Assembly (NCBI GenBank): GCA_903892415.1
Contig: CAITIQ010000291.1
Span: 62,001 to 126,000, forward strand
Direction: 5' to 3'
Length of the DNA stretch: 64,000 nt
From: an uncultured delta proteobacterium
GTDB lineage: Bacteria; Myxococcota_A; Polyangia; Polyangiales; Polyangiaceae
The translations under genes were made by a program, and so were the position numbers. This document shows positions 1 through 10,850 of the stretch, piece by piece. The notes under the pieces are model-generated. The model was given only the letters and a program-made list of their open reading frames with translations. It did no database searches and was not told where the DNA came from. How positions within the stretch are numbered: the first letter of the stretch is position 1; every line of letters starts with the position of its first letter.

Positions 1-3000
1 CGCATGCGCTCGAGGCTGTGTACGAGGCCGAGGGGGATCACGCGGCCGTGACCCAGATGCTCGGCATTCAGATCGAGCAGTTGCGTGGCCCGAAGAAGGC
101 CGAGGCACAGAAGAAGCTCGGCGCGCTGCTTTGGGACGTCGGCGACGATGCCGCCGCTTTCTCGCAGTATGAGGCTGTGATCGCTGTCGATCAGAGCGAT
201 GACGAGGTGCGCATTCGTTACGTCGAGCTTGCGCGAAGACTCGGCAAGCAAGGCGATGCGAGCAAGATGCTGACTCGCGCAGCGGCCGCGGTAAAGGACC
301 CATCGGCGCGTGGGCGAATCAATCTTGAGTCGGCTCGCCTCTTGGCAGAGGCGGGTGACCCCAAGCGCGCGCGGCTGATCCTACAGACGGTGCTCGATCA
401 GGCGGAGAGTGAAGTAGCGTTGGAGGCGGCGCGGGTAATGCGCGAGATATCGCCAGACGCGAAGGCGCTTGCTCCGGTGCTCGAGGCGCTCGCAAGACTT
501 TCAAACGACAACGACGAGAAGCTGTCCGCGCTAACTCAGCTTGCCGAGCTTTACGAAGGTGACCTCAAAGATACGTCGCTGGCGATCCAAGCTCGCACGC
601 GCATCCTTACGCTCGATCCCTCTCGTGATTCGGCTGACCTAGAGCGATTGCTCGAGACGCGTGGCGAGTATGACCGCCTGGTCGAGGTGCTGGAGGCAAG
701 AGCTTCGGGCATGGGTATCGACGATGAACGTCGGGAACTCTTGGTACGCGCGGCCCTGCTCCACATTGAGCGGACCAACAACGCTCCTGAGGCTCGCCGG
801 ATTCTGGATAGCCTCTTGGCTCTTCATGGCCCATCACGCGAGGTGCACGCGCTGCTGCTACCCTTGCTGACGGAGCCTGCGTTTCTCGAACAACGGACGG
901 CCGTACTCACGGCAGAACTTGAGCTTGTTCCCGATGACGAGCGCGTTGCTGTCTCAGCCGAGCTAGCGGCGGCGCTGCTTGGAAGTGGCAAAACAGAACT
1001 CGCGCTCGGAGCGTTCGCCGAGGTGCTTGGGCTCGATCCCTCGGAGCCTGTCGCGCGTCGGGAGCTGCTCGAACTCGCGCAAAGCGGCCAGCCGGAACAC
1101 AAACTGCGAGCGGCCTCTGTCCTTGCACCCATTCTGCGAGTGGAAGGGCATGAAGATCTGGCTGCTTTGCTTCGAGTGATCGCCACCGAATCGTCGGATG
1201 CCGAAGTTCGGGTGGAGGCGCTCGAAGAGCTTTACTACCTGCTGGCCCCTGACGATGCCGTGGCGCGCCTCAAGCTCGCCGCAAAAGGGTTGAGTGAGGT
1301 ACTTGCGCTCGATCCGGCGCGAGCGGGAGCATGGGCGACCCGCGTCGAGGCCCAACATGAAGCGCCGCCGGTTGCGATTGCGATGGCTTTGGCCGCGCCC
1401 ATCGACACCCTGCAGCTCACGCCTGGTCCTGTAGCGGAGCTCGCCGAACGAGCGGCGGAGGCACTCGCCGCCGCTGGGCGCAGCGACGCGGCGATTGCGC
1501 TATTTCGGCGCGTGCTCGAGGTGAAATCTGAAGACGATACGATTGTCCATCGCATTGACGAGTTGCTCGAGAAGGCCTGCAAACCGCAGGAGCGCGTGGC
1601 CCTATTCCGCGCAGCGCTGGAGCGCAACGGCACCCCCGAACGCAATCGCGATCTTTACCTGTCCATTGGCGCAATTCAGCTCGAGCAGTTGAACGATGGA
1701 GAGGCTGCAACTGCGACCTTCCGCCAAGGCCTTCAGGCGCTTGCCCACGATACGACTCTCACTCTGGCCCTGTGCGAGGCACTCGAAACGACAGGGCGCT
1801 TCACTGAACTTGCGGAGGAGTTGGAGAAAGAACGCGCTCACGCTGCGACCCCGCGCGAGGGCGCCGAGTTGGACCTAAAGATCGCGGAAGTTTCTCGTCG
1901 CGGTAACGATCTCGAGGTGGCTGCACGCCATTACAAGTCGGCCTTGGCGGTCATGGAGTTCTCCGTGACCGATGATTTACTCGACCCGATCGAGGAACTT
2001 GCAAGGCTCACCGTTGATGTTGGGTTGCTGATCATCGTCGGTGAGCGCCGGGTGGGGATAGCGAACTCGGCCGCAGCGCGCTACCGCGCGCTAGCACACC
2101 TCGGGGGGCTTTTTGGTGAACGCGGGGGAGACCCCGTGCGAGCGGCCGAGTCGTTCGGAAAAGCTGCCGAAGAAGCTCGGCGTGCCGAGCTGTTCAAGGA
2201 AGCGGCAGAAGCCTTCGAGCGAGTGCTGGCTTACCAACCGGAGAACCGGGTCGCCCTTGGCGCGCTCGTGGAATTGAACGCGAAAGCGGGAGACGGCTCG
2301 CGGCTTCTCGCGCTGACCAAACAGCTAGTTAATCTGAGTGAGACACGAGAAGAGGCAGCGGCCGCGATCGATAGACTCCGAGGTGGCACCGTCGCTCCCG
2401 AGGACGTCCTCGGCTTGCTCGATCAATCCGAGTCACGCTTTGGCACCTCCCCTGAGATTGGCCTGATCCGAGCCGATGTCTTGGTGCAAACCAACCGCGA
2501 GAGCGAAGCGGTGGACATCCTGTTGGGGCTCGCCGACGACCTGGAAGCGGGCTCTAGAGCGCTCGCGTTGCTCGACGAAGTTTTCGCGGCTTCGGCGGTG
2601 GATCCACGTCTCATCGCTAGCAAGCGTAAGTGGCTCGACCACAGGATTCGGTCGGCTTCATCGGGTGAATTGAGGGAGCGCCTCTTCGAGCTTTTCCGCT
2701 TTGAGCGGGACGTTGCCAAAGACCAAGCCAAGGCGGAAGCCGTGCTCGAGCGCCTGCTCGAACTCGACCCGGATGACGACGCAGCGCTCGTCGTTCGCTT
2801 TGAGTTTGCTCGAGACGCTGGAGACTGGGACCAGGCCCAGACCACACTCTCGCGGCGGGTGGACGTCGCCGTCAGTGACGAGGAGCGAACGGCACGTTCA
2901 TTGGAGCTCGCAGAGTATCTCTCGCAGAGATCCGACGGAATATTGCGCGCTCTCTTCGTACTCGAGCCGCTGTTGTCCTCGCATGGTGAACACCCTGTAT

Positions 3001-6000
3001 TCCGCAAAGTAGCGGCGCTGGCCCTAGCCAATGAAGACGCAGCCGATCGAGCCGTCGAGATGCTTTCTGCAGTTGCAGATAGTTTGCTTGATGTCGACGC
3101 GAGAGCCGCAATCTATGAGCAGCTCTTCGACCATGCGCCGAAGGCCGCGCTCGGTGAGCAAGCCGCGAAGCTGTTCGAAGCGTGGCTCGTCTGTTTGGCA
3201 GAGACCGACCCCAAGGCTCTGATGGTCGCGGCGCGTGCGGCAACGGCGGTGCCGGAAAACGATGCGTTCTGGGACCGCGTGGAGGAACTGGCTCGGAATC
3301 AGAAAGCGCCCCAGGCAGTTGTCGATGCCTACAAGCAGACGCTAGCAAGCGGGGATACGCTCGACCCCGAAGTGGCCCTGCGCGTCGGCGAGCGCGGTGT
3401 CGCATTTCAGGAGGAGTGGTTCGACGATCAAGAGGCGCTCGTCCAGATGTTGCGGCGCATCGTTACGCTCGCACCCACCGCCACCTGGGCCTTTGAGCGA
3501 CTCAAGCTCATCTACAATGCCGCTGAGCGTTGGGCGGAGCTTTTCGACCTTTATGACGAGGTGATCCGTGGCCAGTTGGACGCAGAGTCCAAGATCATGA
3601 TCATCGAGGACGCGGTCGAGGTCGCAAAGGACCTCGTCGGTGACGCCGACCGCGCAATTCACTACCTCGAGCAGCTTCGGACCTTCCGGCCTAGCGACGC
3701 CAAGCTCGCTTCATCGCTCGAGCGCCTGTACGAGCGCCATCACAAGTCGCGGGCTCTCATCACGTTGCTAATGAGCCGGTTGCCCCAGCTCGCTGAAGCA
3801 GAGGTGGGTCCGACCCGGCTGCGCATAGCAGGGTTGTGGGACACGCTTGATGATCGTGAGTCGGCGCTTGATGCGCTAGCGCCGCTGATCGCGGCTGGCG
3901 ACGCTGAAGCCGTCGCGTTGGTGGTTGGTTGGCTCGAGCAAGTTGCGCCTGCAAGCACGACCATTCCGCGCTATGTGCGCTTCTCTCGAGCGCTGCCCCA
4001 ACAGTCATCGTTCCGTAGGCGTGCAGCCGCATTGCTGGCTCCCACTTTCAAGAGCGGTGGGGAACTCGCCAAGCTCGCAACAACAATTCAAGTAGGTTTG
4101 GAAGCAGAGCTACCGCTGCCTCAGCGCTTGGTTGACCTGCGAGAACTCGAGACGGTCGCTGTCGATCTGAAGGATCACCAATTGGTGCTCGACGCTGGCC
4201 TCGCGTCGCTTCAGCTTACGCCGGAGGGACCAGACGCAGAGCTCGTGATTGACACTTGCTCGGTGAACATCGCGGGTGAGCGCGACAAAGTGGTTCTGTT
4301 GGTGGACGCGCTGCTCAAGATGGCGAGCGAAGCGGCGGAGCGTCCGCGGGCTTTGTTCCTGCTCACCCAAGGCGCAAAAATCGCCCGCGAGGAGCTCAAG
4401 GATGAGGGGCGCAGTGTCACCTTCGAGCTGGCGATCCTCTCCCGTTCCGAAGGAGATCCTTCGGCTGCCTTGGCCGCCGCGAAGAAGCTCGATCACGACC
4501 TCGCCGCCATGGGTCGAGAAGCCGAGCGTTGCGCGGTGTTGGAACAGCTAGGCAAGCTGGCGCTCGAGCCTAGTGAGAAACGCCAGAGTCTCTTGGAAGC
4601 AGCTCGTATCGCTGACGAGGTGATCGGCGATCGAGCCCGCTCGCTGGTCTCGCTGCGCGCCTGGTTGGCGGTCGACCCCAAGGATCTCGAGGTGCTCTCC
4701 AAGTTGATCGAGCAGTTGCGGACGATGGGCGAGTTTTCCGCGCTGGCCGATGCTCTGGGCGAACGCGTGCCACTGCTCTCGGATGCGTCAGCAAAGACGA
4801 AGGACCAGATTGAGCTCGCGGCCATCGTTCGCAAAGAGCTCGGTGACAGATCGCGGGCAGTGCACGCGTACCGTTCTGCAACCGTGCTTGCGCCGGAGCG
4901 AACGGACCTTGTTGACGAACTTTTGTCGCTCCTACGCGAGGAGGAACGTTTCGACGAGTTTGCAGAGCTGGTCGAATCCGAGGTTGTCGCTCGGAAGGAC
5001 CCGTCCCGTCGCGCCACGCTGCTGGCCCAGGTCGGGGACATCGAACGAAAGGTCGGTCACGTCGAAAAGGCGTTGTCATGTTACTCGCGCGCCCTAGCCG
5101 AAGAGCCGAGTTTGGCGTCCGCACAGTCCGGGTTGGAGACGCTCGTCGGCGCCATGTCGCCAAGCGAGCCCAGCTTCGCAACCGGCGTGGGCGTCCTCGC
5201 CAAGAGCTTCGAGTCCGCAGGGCAGCTCGACCGCTGGCTGTCGTTGGTACCTGCACGTCTACTGTGCATGACCAACGACCTCGAGAAGTGCGAAGTGCTG
5301 CTCAATGCAGCTCGCCTCGAGGAAGAAGTTCAGTCGAACCCGGTGCGCGCTTTGGAACGCACTCTTGCCGCGTTCGTTTTGCGCCCTGCGTTTCCGGGAG
5401 CCGCCGAACGTCTGCTTGAGCGAGCAAAGAAGACCGAGCGTTGGGATTTGGTCGCGCCGCAGCTGCTGCCTGCACTGGAAACTCGGGATCACGTTCCGCG
5501 TGGGATCGCTACAGAGCTTCTCATCTCCGCCGCCGAGTGGCTCTCGGGGCATACGCCTAACGTCGCCGGCATCGAGAATCTGTTGCGGACTGCTCATGCA
5601 ACGGAGCCGGGGGACGCAGATATCCTGTTGAAGCTCGTTGCTCATCGGCGGGCGACTCCCGGTGCTTCGCTCGTAGAGGCACTGCTGACTCTGGCCGAGC
5701 TCGAACCGGATAGCCTCGAGCCTCTCGAAGAGGCGGTAACAGTCTCGCTCCGAGAGTTGGCAGACTCTGAGCGCGCAGTAGGGATCGCAACGAAGCTGCG
5801 TGAGCGGGCGGTTCTCAAACTGAAGCTTGGCGCAGATTCCGCAGCGGAGGACAAGGCACTTTGGGCGCTCGAGGTCGAGGCTGACGCTCTGCGAAAGCGT
5901 GGAGATTCGTCGAGCTTGAGGCGCCATCTGCTCGAACTTGCAGATCTGCCGGTCACCGCCTCTCATTGTCGGTCCCTGCTGCTTTCTGCTGCCGAGTTGT

Positions 6001-9000
6001 CAACGTCGGAGGAGAAGGCGACGCTCTTCGAGCGCGTCTATGCGGCGGACCCGAGTGATGCAATGGCGTTTGAAGAACTCAGCGCCCTCTATCTGGAACT
6101 CGACCGTAAGCCGGACCTAGCGAGACTGCGCAGCCGTATGGCCGAAGCCAGCACGGATGGCGCGGAGCGCGCACGGCTTCGCCTGTCCGCGGCGGAACTT
6201 CAGGCCGAACTCGGGGCGAGGGATGCCGCGATCTCGACGGTCAAGAGCACCCTCCTCGAATTGCCCGGCCACGAGCCATCGATTCGCCTGCTAACCAGTT
6301 TGCTCACGGCGAAAGACGCCATCAGTGAACTCACCGGCCATCTCGAGAGTTCTGCCAACACCGTTGCCAGCAACAATCGGGGCTTCGCGATCTCGCTTTT
6401 CGAGCAGGCCGCAACCCTGGCAGAGACTCGACTCAAGGACGCGACACGCGCGGTGCGCTCCGTGGAGAAGCTGGTCGAGCTCGAACCGACCGCAGAGCGA
6501 CTCGACCGCTTGGCGACGCTATTTCAGAAGGCCGCCCAGCCACGTGATGAAGCAACAGCTCTCGAGCGCCTGATCGAGATCGCCGGGCCCTCCGACGAGC
6601 TTTCTTTGCGCTTGGCCACGGCCTACGGCAAGGCAGGCTTTGTCGAGCGTGCCCGCGAGCAGCTCGAGCAGGCTGTTTCTGAGGGACGGGGGTCTCCGCG
6701 AGTGCGCGAGGTCCTCGCAGAGATCTATCGGTCTGCTGGCGCTCATGCGCCGCTCGCCGAGCTGCTCGAGGCCGAGGCGAACGAAGCCACCGACGTCGCG
6801 ATCAAGGTGGACAAGTTGCGGTCGGCCGCAAACCTTCACGTTCACGAGTTGAATGATCCCGCTCGTGCGGCGGAGCTGCTCGAGGCCGCGATCGCTGCAA
6901 AGCCCGACGACCTGCAAACGCTGTTTGCGCTGGCAGATCTGCGGCGGATCGAGGGCAACGTGCCGCGCGCGCGAGAGGTTCTCGCGAAAATCCTGGCTGA
7001 GTTTGGAACGCGTAAACCCAAGGAACGTGCGCTCGTTCACTTTGAGCTGGCCAAGCTGGCGCTTGGGGCAGGCGACCGAACGCAGGCTCTGTCCGAACTC
7101 GACGCGGCCTCCAAGGTAGATCCCACGCACGCCGGTGTGCTGAGTTTGCTCGGAGAAGTTTCGTTGCTCGAGGGGCAGTACCTGCGAGCCAACCGAACTT
7201 ACCGTGGCCTGTTGCTCGTGCTCCGATCGCATAAGGGGGATAAACCCAAGGACGCGCTGACGTCCAAAGCTCGCGTTCTCGTAGAGTTGGCCTTCGTCGC
7301 AGAGAACCAGCGTGAGCCGGAGCGAAAGGCCGAGTTCATCGAGAGCGCTCTCACAACGGCACGCGAAGATGCGTCCGAATTCGAGCCGTTGCTCGCGGCG
7401 CTCGAGAAGCGCGGATATACCGAGTTCTACGCTGGCGCGATCGAAGAATGTCTGAAGAGCGGCGAACTGAGCGAGGAGCGCCGCCTGAGCCTGCGGATTG
7501 AGCACGCGGTTCTGTTGGGTCGTAAGTTGGGCCGAGTCGATGACGGGGCTGCGCTGGCACTCGAATGCTTGGCAGAGCTTCTGGCCGCTCCTGAAGTGAA
7601 TTCCGGGCAAGCGATGCCGACCCTGCTAAGCCTACTGGCCGAGCTGGGCAGGCTGGCGGACGTTTACGCCAAGCTGATGTCTGTCGCGAAAGAGTCACAC
7701 GGCGCCACTCGGGTCGAGTTCGTCCAGCAAGCCCTCCAGCTCGCTGAGAACGACATGAAGGACCCAGAGAAGACCTCCGAAGCTCTCGAGGAGCTGTTGC
7801 TTGCTTGGGACGACTCTGGGGAGGGCTCGTCGCTTGATCGACGCAGTGCGCTCAGCAAGCTCGACCGATTGTTGGCTCCCAATAACGGGTCACAAGCCGG
7901 GGCCCTCCGGCACGTGCGAGTACTTACCCGATTGGTTGAGCTCTCGAGCGGCGATGGAGAAACGTTCACGGAGTACGGTCCGACGCTTTATCGGCTGCTA
8001 GCCATTCATCTCCGCGAAGCCGATTTTGACGAAGTCTACGACGTGCTCGATCGGGCGCGCTCCGAAGACCCGGATGGTGATCGCTTCGAGCGAGAACTGC
8101 GGGCCGTTCTCGCTCTGAACGCGGGGGAAGCGCGCTTCATCCGTTTGCTTGAGGACTTCGGTCGCGATCGCGGGCGCCGGCAGGCCACGATCGATGCCTT
8201 ACTAATGACCGCTGAAACCAGCGCGGATCCCTCGCTTTGCTACAAGGAAGCCTACGAGCTATCGACCGAACTCGAGGATGCTGCGCAATCCGAGCGTCTA
8301 TTGCGAAAGCTCGTGCCCGCGTCGAAGGATGACGACTCGGCAGAGGACGCCTGGGCGCTGTCGGCCCTTGCCGATCTGCGCTTTGGTGCAAGCGACGCGA
8401 AAGGTGCGGCGGACCTCTGGGAGCGCGCCGCAGCGGTATCGGAGCCGGTGGAGGAGCGCGCCTTGATCATGCGCGTCGCCGATCTGGCCGACCGCGTGTT
8501 GGGCGATTCTGCCCGAGCCATCGTGCTGTTCGAATCACTACGTAAACGAGAGCCTGCTGATCGAGAACTCTGGCATCCGCTCGCAGACTTGTTTCAGCGT
8601 GCAGGGGACACGGAAGCCTTTGCTGCTTTGATGGATGAAACGATTCCGCTGGTGGACGACCTAAGCGAACGCACCGCGCTTCGGGTGGCGCTAGGTGCCA
8701 TGCTCGAATCAAAGGACGTCGAACGAGCCGCAAGCGTGCTCGCAGAAGCGATCGATGATGAGCCAAACAACGTTGAGGCCGCATCTCACCTCGAACGCAT
8801 CTACAACAAGCTTGGTCACCACGAGCAACTGGCGATCTTGCTTGAGCGGCAGCTCGACGCGGCAAAGGACGCGTCGGACAAGGCCCGCGTTGTTTCCCTG
8901 TCGAATCGGATCGGGGAGCTCCGGGAAAAGAGCGGTGACGTCGATGCGGCACTCGACGCATTCCACGGTGCTCTCGATTGGGACGAGGACAACCTCGAGG

Positions 9001-10733
9001 CGCTGCGAGCAGCGGTTCGCTTGCATACGGAACGAGAGGACTCAGTCGTTCTCGGCGATCTGCTGGACCGCCTGCTATTGCGTGAACAGGGCGACGAGGC
9101 TGTCCGCCTTGCGCTTCGCGTCGCAGACATGAAGCTTGCCTCTGGGGACCCAGTGGGAGCAGAGCGAGCCCTCACGGCCGGCTACAAGTCCAATGGTCGC
9201 AACATTGAACTGAAGCAGCGGCTGACCAACCTCTACACCGAGCGAGGAGATCGTCTCGGGTTGGCCCGCCTTTCAGCAGGAGAGGCTCAGTTCATTCAGG
9301 ATCCGAAGGCGAAGAAGGAGCTGCTGTTGGCCGCAGCCGAGACGGTCAAAGCCGATGGCGATCCGCGCGAGGCGGCCGATTTGTATGCAGACGCCTTCGA
9401 TGTCGATCCCGACGATCGCGATACGCTGTTTGCCCTGATGGACGCTTGTGCGACCACCTCCCAACATGCGCGCGCCATCTCTGCGGTCGATCGTGCGTTG
9501 GCTACCGATTCGAAGGATGCGTGGTTGCTGTTTTCACGTGCGGTCTTGCGTGAAGCGGTAGGCGAAAGCGATGCAGCTCTTGATGACCTCGAGGCTGCCT
9601 ACCAACATTCCGAGGGCCAGTACGCGGCAGAGTTGCGTGCTCACCTCGAGGCTGCGCTAAGTCGCATTACCACCGATCCAAGCGCCTCTCGTCGTTCAGA
9701 GGGCGAACTCCGACGCAAGTTGGCTGAAGTTCTAGCCGCGAGCGGTGATCCCGGGGCTGCTCGAACAGTGCTCGATACCGAACTGGCGCGCGACCCCCAG
9801 AATCCAGAGTTACTCGCGACTCTCGCGCAGATAGAGGAGAGCGCGGGGCGTGATGACGCAGCCGCCACCGCGTACGCTCGCGCCTGTGCAATCGCCAGCG
9901 GCACGGCGTTGAGTCGGATTGCGCTGCGTCTCTTCGAGTGCACCGTGCGCTTGGGGCGACCAAGCCTTGCGCGTCCTGGGTTGGAGCGAGCGCTTGGCTC
10001 GGATCCCAATGATGAGGCGGTCAGGGCAGCACTTCGTGCGGTCTACGAGGAAACAGGAGCGATCGCGGAGCTAGCGGATCTGGTCGTAGCGGAGGCACAT
10101 TGCCTCGAGGATGAGTCAGCCCGTTTGGAGCGCCTGCTCGAAGCGGCTCGTTTGCTCCTCTACAGCACTGGCGATGACGGAACTGTCACTGTTGCTGCCG
10201 CAGAGCGGGCGTCGCGCGTGCTTGAAGAAGCGAAGTTGATCCAGCAGGAAAGCCAAGACGTTCAGCAGCTCCTCGCCGAGGCGTTCGCTGTGCTTGGGCG
10301 TGGTGATGAGGCGCGAGAAATCATGGCAGCCGTGATTGCCTCGCATAAGTCGAAGCGCTCGCGAGAACTAGGCCAGGCCTACTACGCGCTCTATCGTGTC
10401 GAGGCCAAGGGCGGCAATTTGAGCGATGCCATTGAGGCGTTGGGGAAGGCGTTCGACAACCAACCTCAGAACGGAAGCCTTGCGCTCGAACTTGGTCTTC
10501 TGGCCGTGGACCTCGACGAGCAGGACATCGCTCAACGCGCCTTCCGTGCGGTAACGCTGCTAAAGCCCGATGGCAGCATCTCCACTCGCGACCGCGCGAT
10601 TGCGTACTTCCACCTCGGTAGCATCGCCGTCAAGGCGGGGGATGCACGCCGGGCTAAGCTGATGCTCGAGAAGTCGCTGGCCGAGGACAGCTCGCTGATC
10701 GAGGCGCGGGACCTGATCGCCCGGCTCGGCTGA
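1..10733 (+). CDS. Giant TPR-repeat protein, 5' end outside window
   Basis: More than 3570 residues of tandem helix-pair repeats of TPR type run to a stop at 10733. Recurrent features are Ala/Leu/Glu-rich helices and Asp-Pro turns such as LDPSRD, LDPSEP and LDPDDD at intervals of roughly 34 residues. The reading frame is open to the left edge (His-Ala-Leu-Glu-Ala-Val precedes the GTG at 18) and that sequence is still repeat-like, so the true start lies upstream. I see no enzymatic motif or membrane segment in the visible part. TPR arrays are protein-interaction scaffolds, but the partner cannot be told from sequence. An HU-like gene follows after 117 bases with its own ribosome site. The reading frame is very likely real; its function is unknown. 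Confidence 0.9.
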   Translation, partial: HALEAVYEAEGDHAAVTQMLGIQIEQLRGPKKAEAQKKLGALLWDVGDDAAAFSQYEAVIAVDQSDDEVRIRYVELARRLGKQGDASKMLTRAAAAVKDPSARGRINLESARLLAEAGDPKRARLILQTVLDQAESEVALEAARVMREISPDAKALAPVLEALARLSNDNDEKLSALTQLAELYEGDLKDTSLAIQARTRILTLDPSRDSADLERLLETRGEYDRLVEVLEARASGMGIDDERRELLVRAALLHIERTNNAPEARRILDSLLALHGPSREVHALLLPLLTEPAFLEQRTAVLTAELELVPDDERVAVSAELAAALLGSGKTELALGAFAEVLGLDPSEPVARRELLELAQSGQPEHKLRAASVLAPILRVEGHEDLAALLRVIATESSDAEVRVEALEELYYLLAPDDAVARLKLAAKGLSEVLALDPARAGAWATRVEAQHEAPPVAIAMALAAPIDTLQLTPGPVAELAERAAEALAAAGRSDAAIALFRRVLEVKSEDDTIVHRIDELLEKACKPQERVALFRAALERNGTPERNRDLYLSIGAIQLEQLNDGEAATATFRQGLQALAHDTTLTLALCEALETTGRFTELAEELEKERAHAATPREGAELDLKIAEVSRRGNDLEVAARHYKSALAVMEFSVTDDLLDPIEELARLTVDVGLLIIVGERRVGIANSAAARYRALAHLGGLFGERGGDPVRAAESFGKAAEEARRAELFKEAAEAFERVLAYQPENRVALGALVELNAKAGDGSRLLALTKQLVNLSETREEAAAAIDRLRGGTVAPEDVLGLLDQSESRFGTSPEIGLIRADVLVQTNRESEAVDILLGLADDLEAGSRALALLDEVFAASAVDPRLIASKRKWLDHRIRSASSGELRERLFELFRFERDVAKDQAKAEAVLERLLELDPDDDAALVVRFEFARDAGDWDQAQTTLSRRVDVAVSDEERTARSLELAEYLSQRSDGILRALFVLEPLLSSHGEHPVFRKVAALALANEDAADRAVEMLSAVADSLLDVDARAAIYEQLFDHAPKAALGEQAAKLFEAWLVCLAETDPKALMVAARAATAVPENDAFWDRVEELARNQKAPQAVVDAYKQTLASGDTLDPEVALRVGERGVAFQEEWFDDQEALVQMLRRIVTLAPTATWAFERLKLIYNAAERWAELFDLYDEVIRGQLDAESKIMIIEDAVEVAKDLVGDADRAIHYLEQLRTFRPSDAKLASSLERLYERHHKSRALITLLMSRLPQLAEAEVGPTRLRIAGLWDTLDDRESALDALAPLIAAGDAEAVALVVGWLEQVAPASTTIPRYVRFSRALPQQSSFRRRAAALLAPTFKSGGELAKLATTIQVGLEAELPLPQRLVDLRELETVAVDLKDHQLVLDAGLASLQLTPEGPDAELVIDTCSVNIAGERDKVVLLVDALLKMASEAAERPRALFLLTQGAKIAREELKDEGRSVTFELAILSRSEGDPSAALAAAKKLDHDLAAMGREAERCAVLEQLGKLALEPSEKRQSLLEAARIADEVIGDRARSLVSLRAWLAVDPKDLEVLSKLIEQLRTMGEFSALADALGERVPLLSDASAKTKDQIELAAIVRKELGDRSRAVHAYRSATVLAPERTDLVDELLSLLREEERFDEFAELVESEVVARKDPSRRATLLAQVGDIERKVGHVEKALSCYSRALAEEPSLASAQSGLETLVGAMSPSEPSFATGVGVLAKSFESAGQLDRWLSLVPARLLCMTNDLEKCEVLLNAARLEEEVQSNPVRALERTLAAFVLRPAFPGAAERLLERAKKTERWDLVAPQLLPALETRDHVPRGIATELLISAAEWLSGHTPNVAGIENLLRTAHATEPGDADILLKLVAHRRATPGASLVEALLTLAELEPDSLEPLEEAVTVSLRELADSERAVGIATKLRERAVLKLKLGADSAAEDKALWALEVEADALRKRGDSSSLRRHLLELADLPVTASHCRSLLLSAAELSTSEEKATLFERVYAADPSDAMAFEELSALYLELDRKPDLARLRSRMAEASTDGAERARLRLSAAELQAELGARDAAISTVKSTLLELPGHEPSIRLLTSLLTAKDAISELTGHLESSANTVASNNRGFAISLFEQAATLAETRLKDATRAVRSVEKLVELEPTAERLDRLATLFQKAAQPRDEATALERLIEIAGPSDELSLRLATAYGKAGFVERAREQLEQAVSEGRGSPRVREVLAEIYRSAGAHAPLAELLEAEANEATDVAIKVDKLRSAANLHVHELNDPARAAELLEAAIAAKPDDLQTLFALADLRRIEGNVPRAREVLAKILAEFGTRKPKERALVHFELAKLALGAGDRTQALSELDAASKVDPTHAGVLSLLGEVSLLEGQYLRANRTYRGLLLVLRSHKGDKPKDALTSKARVLVELAFVAENQREPERKAEFIESALTTAREDASEFEPLLAALEKRGYTEFYAGAIEECLKSGELSEERRLSLRIEHAVLLGRKLGRVDDGAALALECLAELLAAPEVNSGQAMPTLLSLLAELGRLADVYAKLMSVAKESHGATRVEFVQQALQLAENDMKDPEKTSEALEELLLAWDDSGEGSSLDRRSALSKLDRLLAPNNGSQAGALRHVRVLTRLVELSSGDGETFTEYGPTLYRLLAIHLREADFDEVYDVLDRARSEDPDGDRFERELRAVLALNAGEARFIRLLEDFGRDRGRRQATIDALLMTAETSADPSLCYKEAYELSTELEDAAQSERLLRKLVPASKDDDSAEDAWALSALADLRFGASDAKGAADLWERAAAVSEPVEERALIMRVADLADRVLGDSARAIVLFESLRKREPADRELWHPLADLFQRAGDTEAFAALMDETIPLVDDLSERTALRVALGAMLESKDVERAASVLAEAIDDEPNNVEAASHLERIYNKLGHHEQLAILLERQLDAAKDASDKARVVSLSNRIGELREKSGDVDAALDAFHGALDWDEDNLEALRAAVRLHTEREDSVVLGDLLDRLLLREQGDEAVRLALRVADMKLASGDPVGAERALTAGYKSNGRNIELKQRLTNLYTERGDRLGLARLSAGEAQFIQDPKAKKELLLAAAETVKADGDPREAADLYADAFDVDPDDRDTLFALMDACATTSQHARAISAVDRALATDSKDAWLLFSRAVLREAVGESDAALDDLEAAYQHSEGQYAAELRAHLEAALSRITTDPSASRRSEGELRRKLAEVLAASGDPGAARTVLDTELARDPQNPELLATLAQIEESAGRDDAAATAYARACAIASGTALSRIALRLFECTVRLGRPSLARPGLERALGSDPNDEAVRAALRAVYEETGAIAELADLVVAEAHCLEDESARLERLLEAARLLLYSTGDDGTVTVAAAERASRVLEEAKLIQQESQDVQQLLAEAFAVLGRGDEAREIMAAVIASHKSKRSRELGQAYYALYRVEAKGGNLSDAIEALGKAFDNQPQNGSLALELGLLAVDLDEQDIAQRAFRAVTLLKPDGSISTRDRAIAYFHLGSIAVKAGDARRAKLMLEKSLAEDSSLIEARDLIARLG

Positions 10734-10850
10734 ACGTTTTAGCACTTTCGACTTCCGTGTGTTGAAAACGCGTGTACTTTACGCGCCGTTGCGCTGCACA
10801 AGCGCGCTCAACGGGGAGCAGCGTCTCCTCGATTTACTGGAGGATGAATC

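Noticed and set aside
6519-7610. Long minus-strand frame of 363 codons inside the TPR gene
   Set aside because: It is antisense to a clearly coding repeat protein, has no recognisable domain, and long antisense frames are expected in GC-rich DNA.
10734-10850. tRNA or small RNA gene between the TPR and HU genes
   Set aside because: No cloverleaf pairing or strong structure was seen; it is most likely the HU promoter region.
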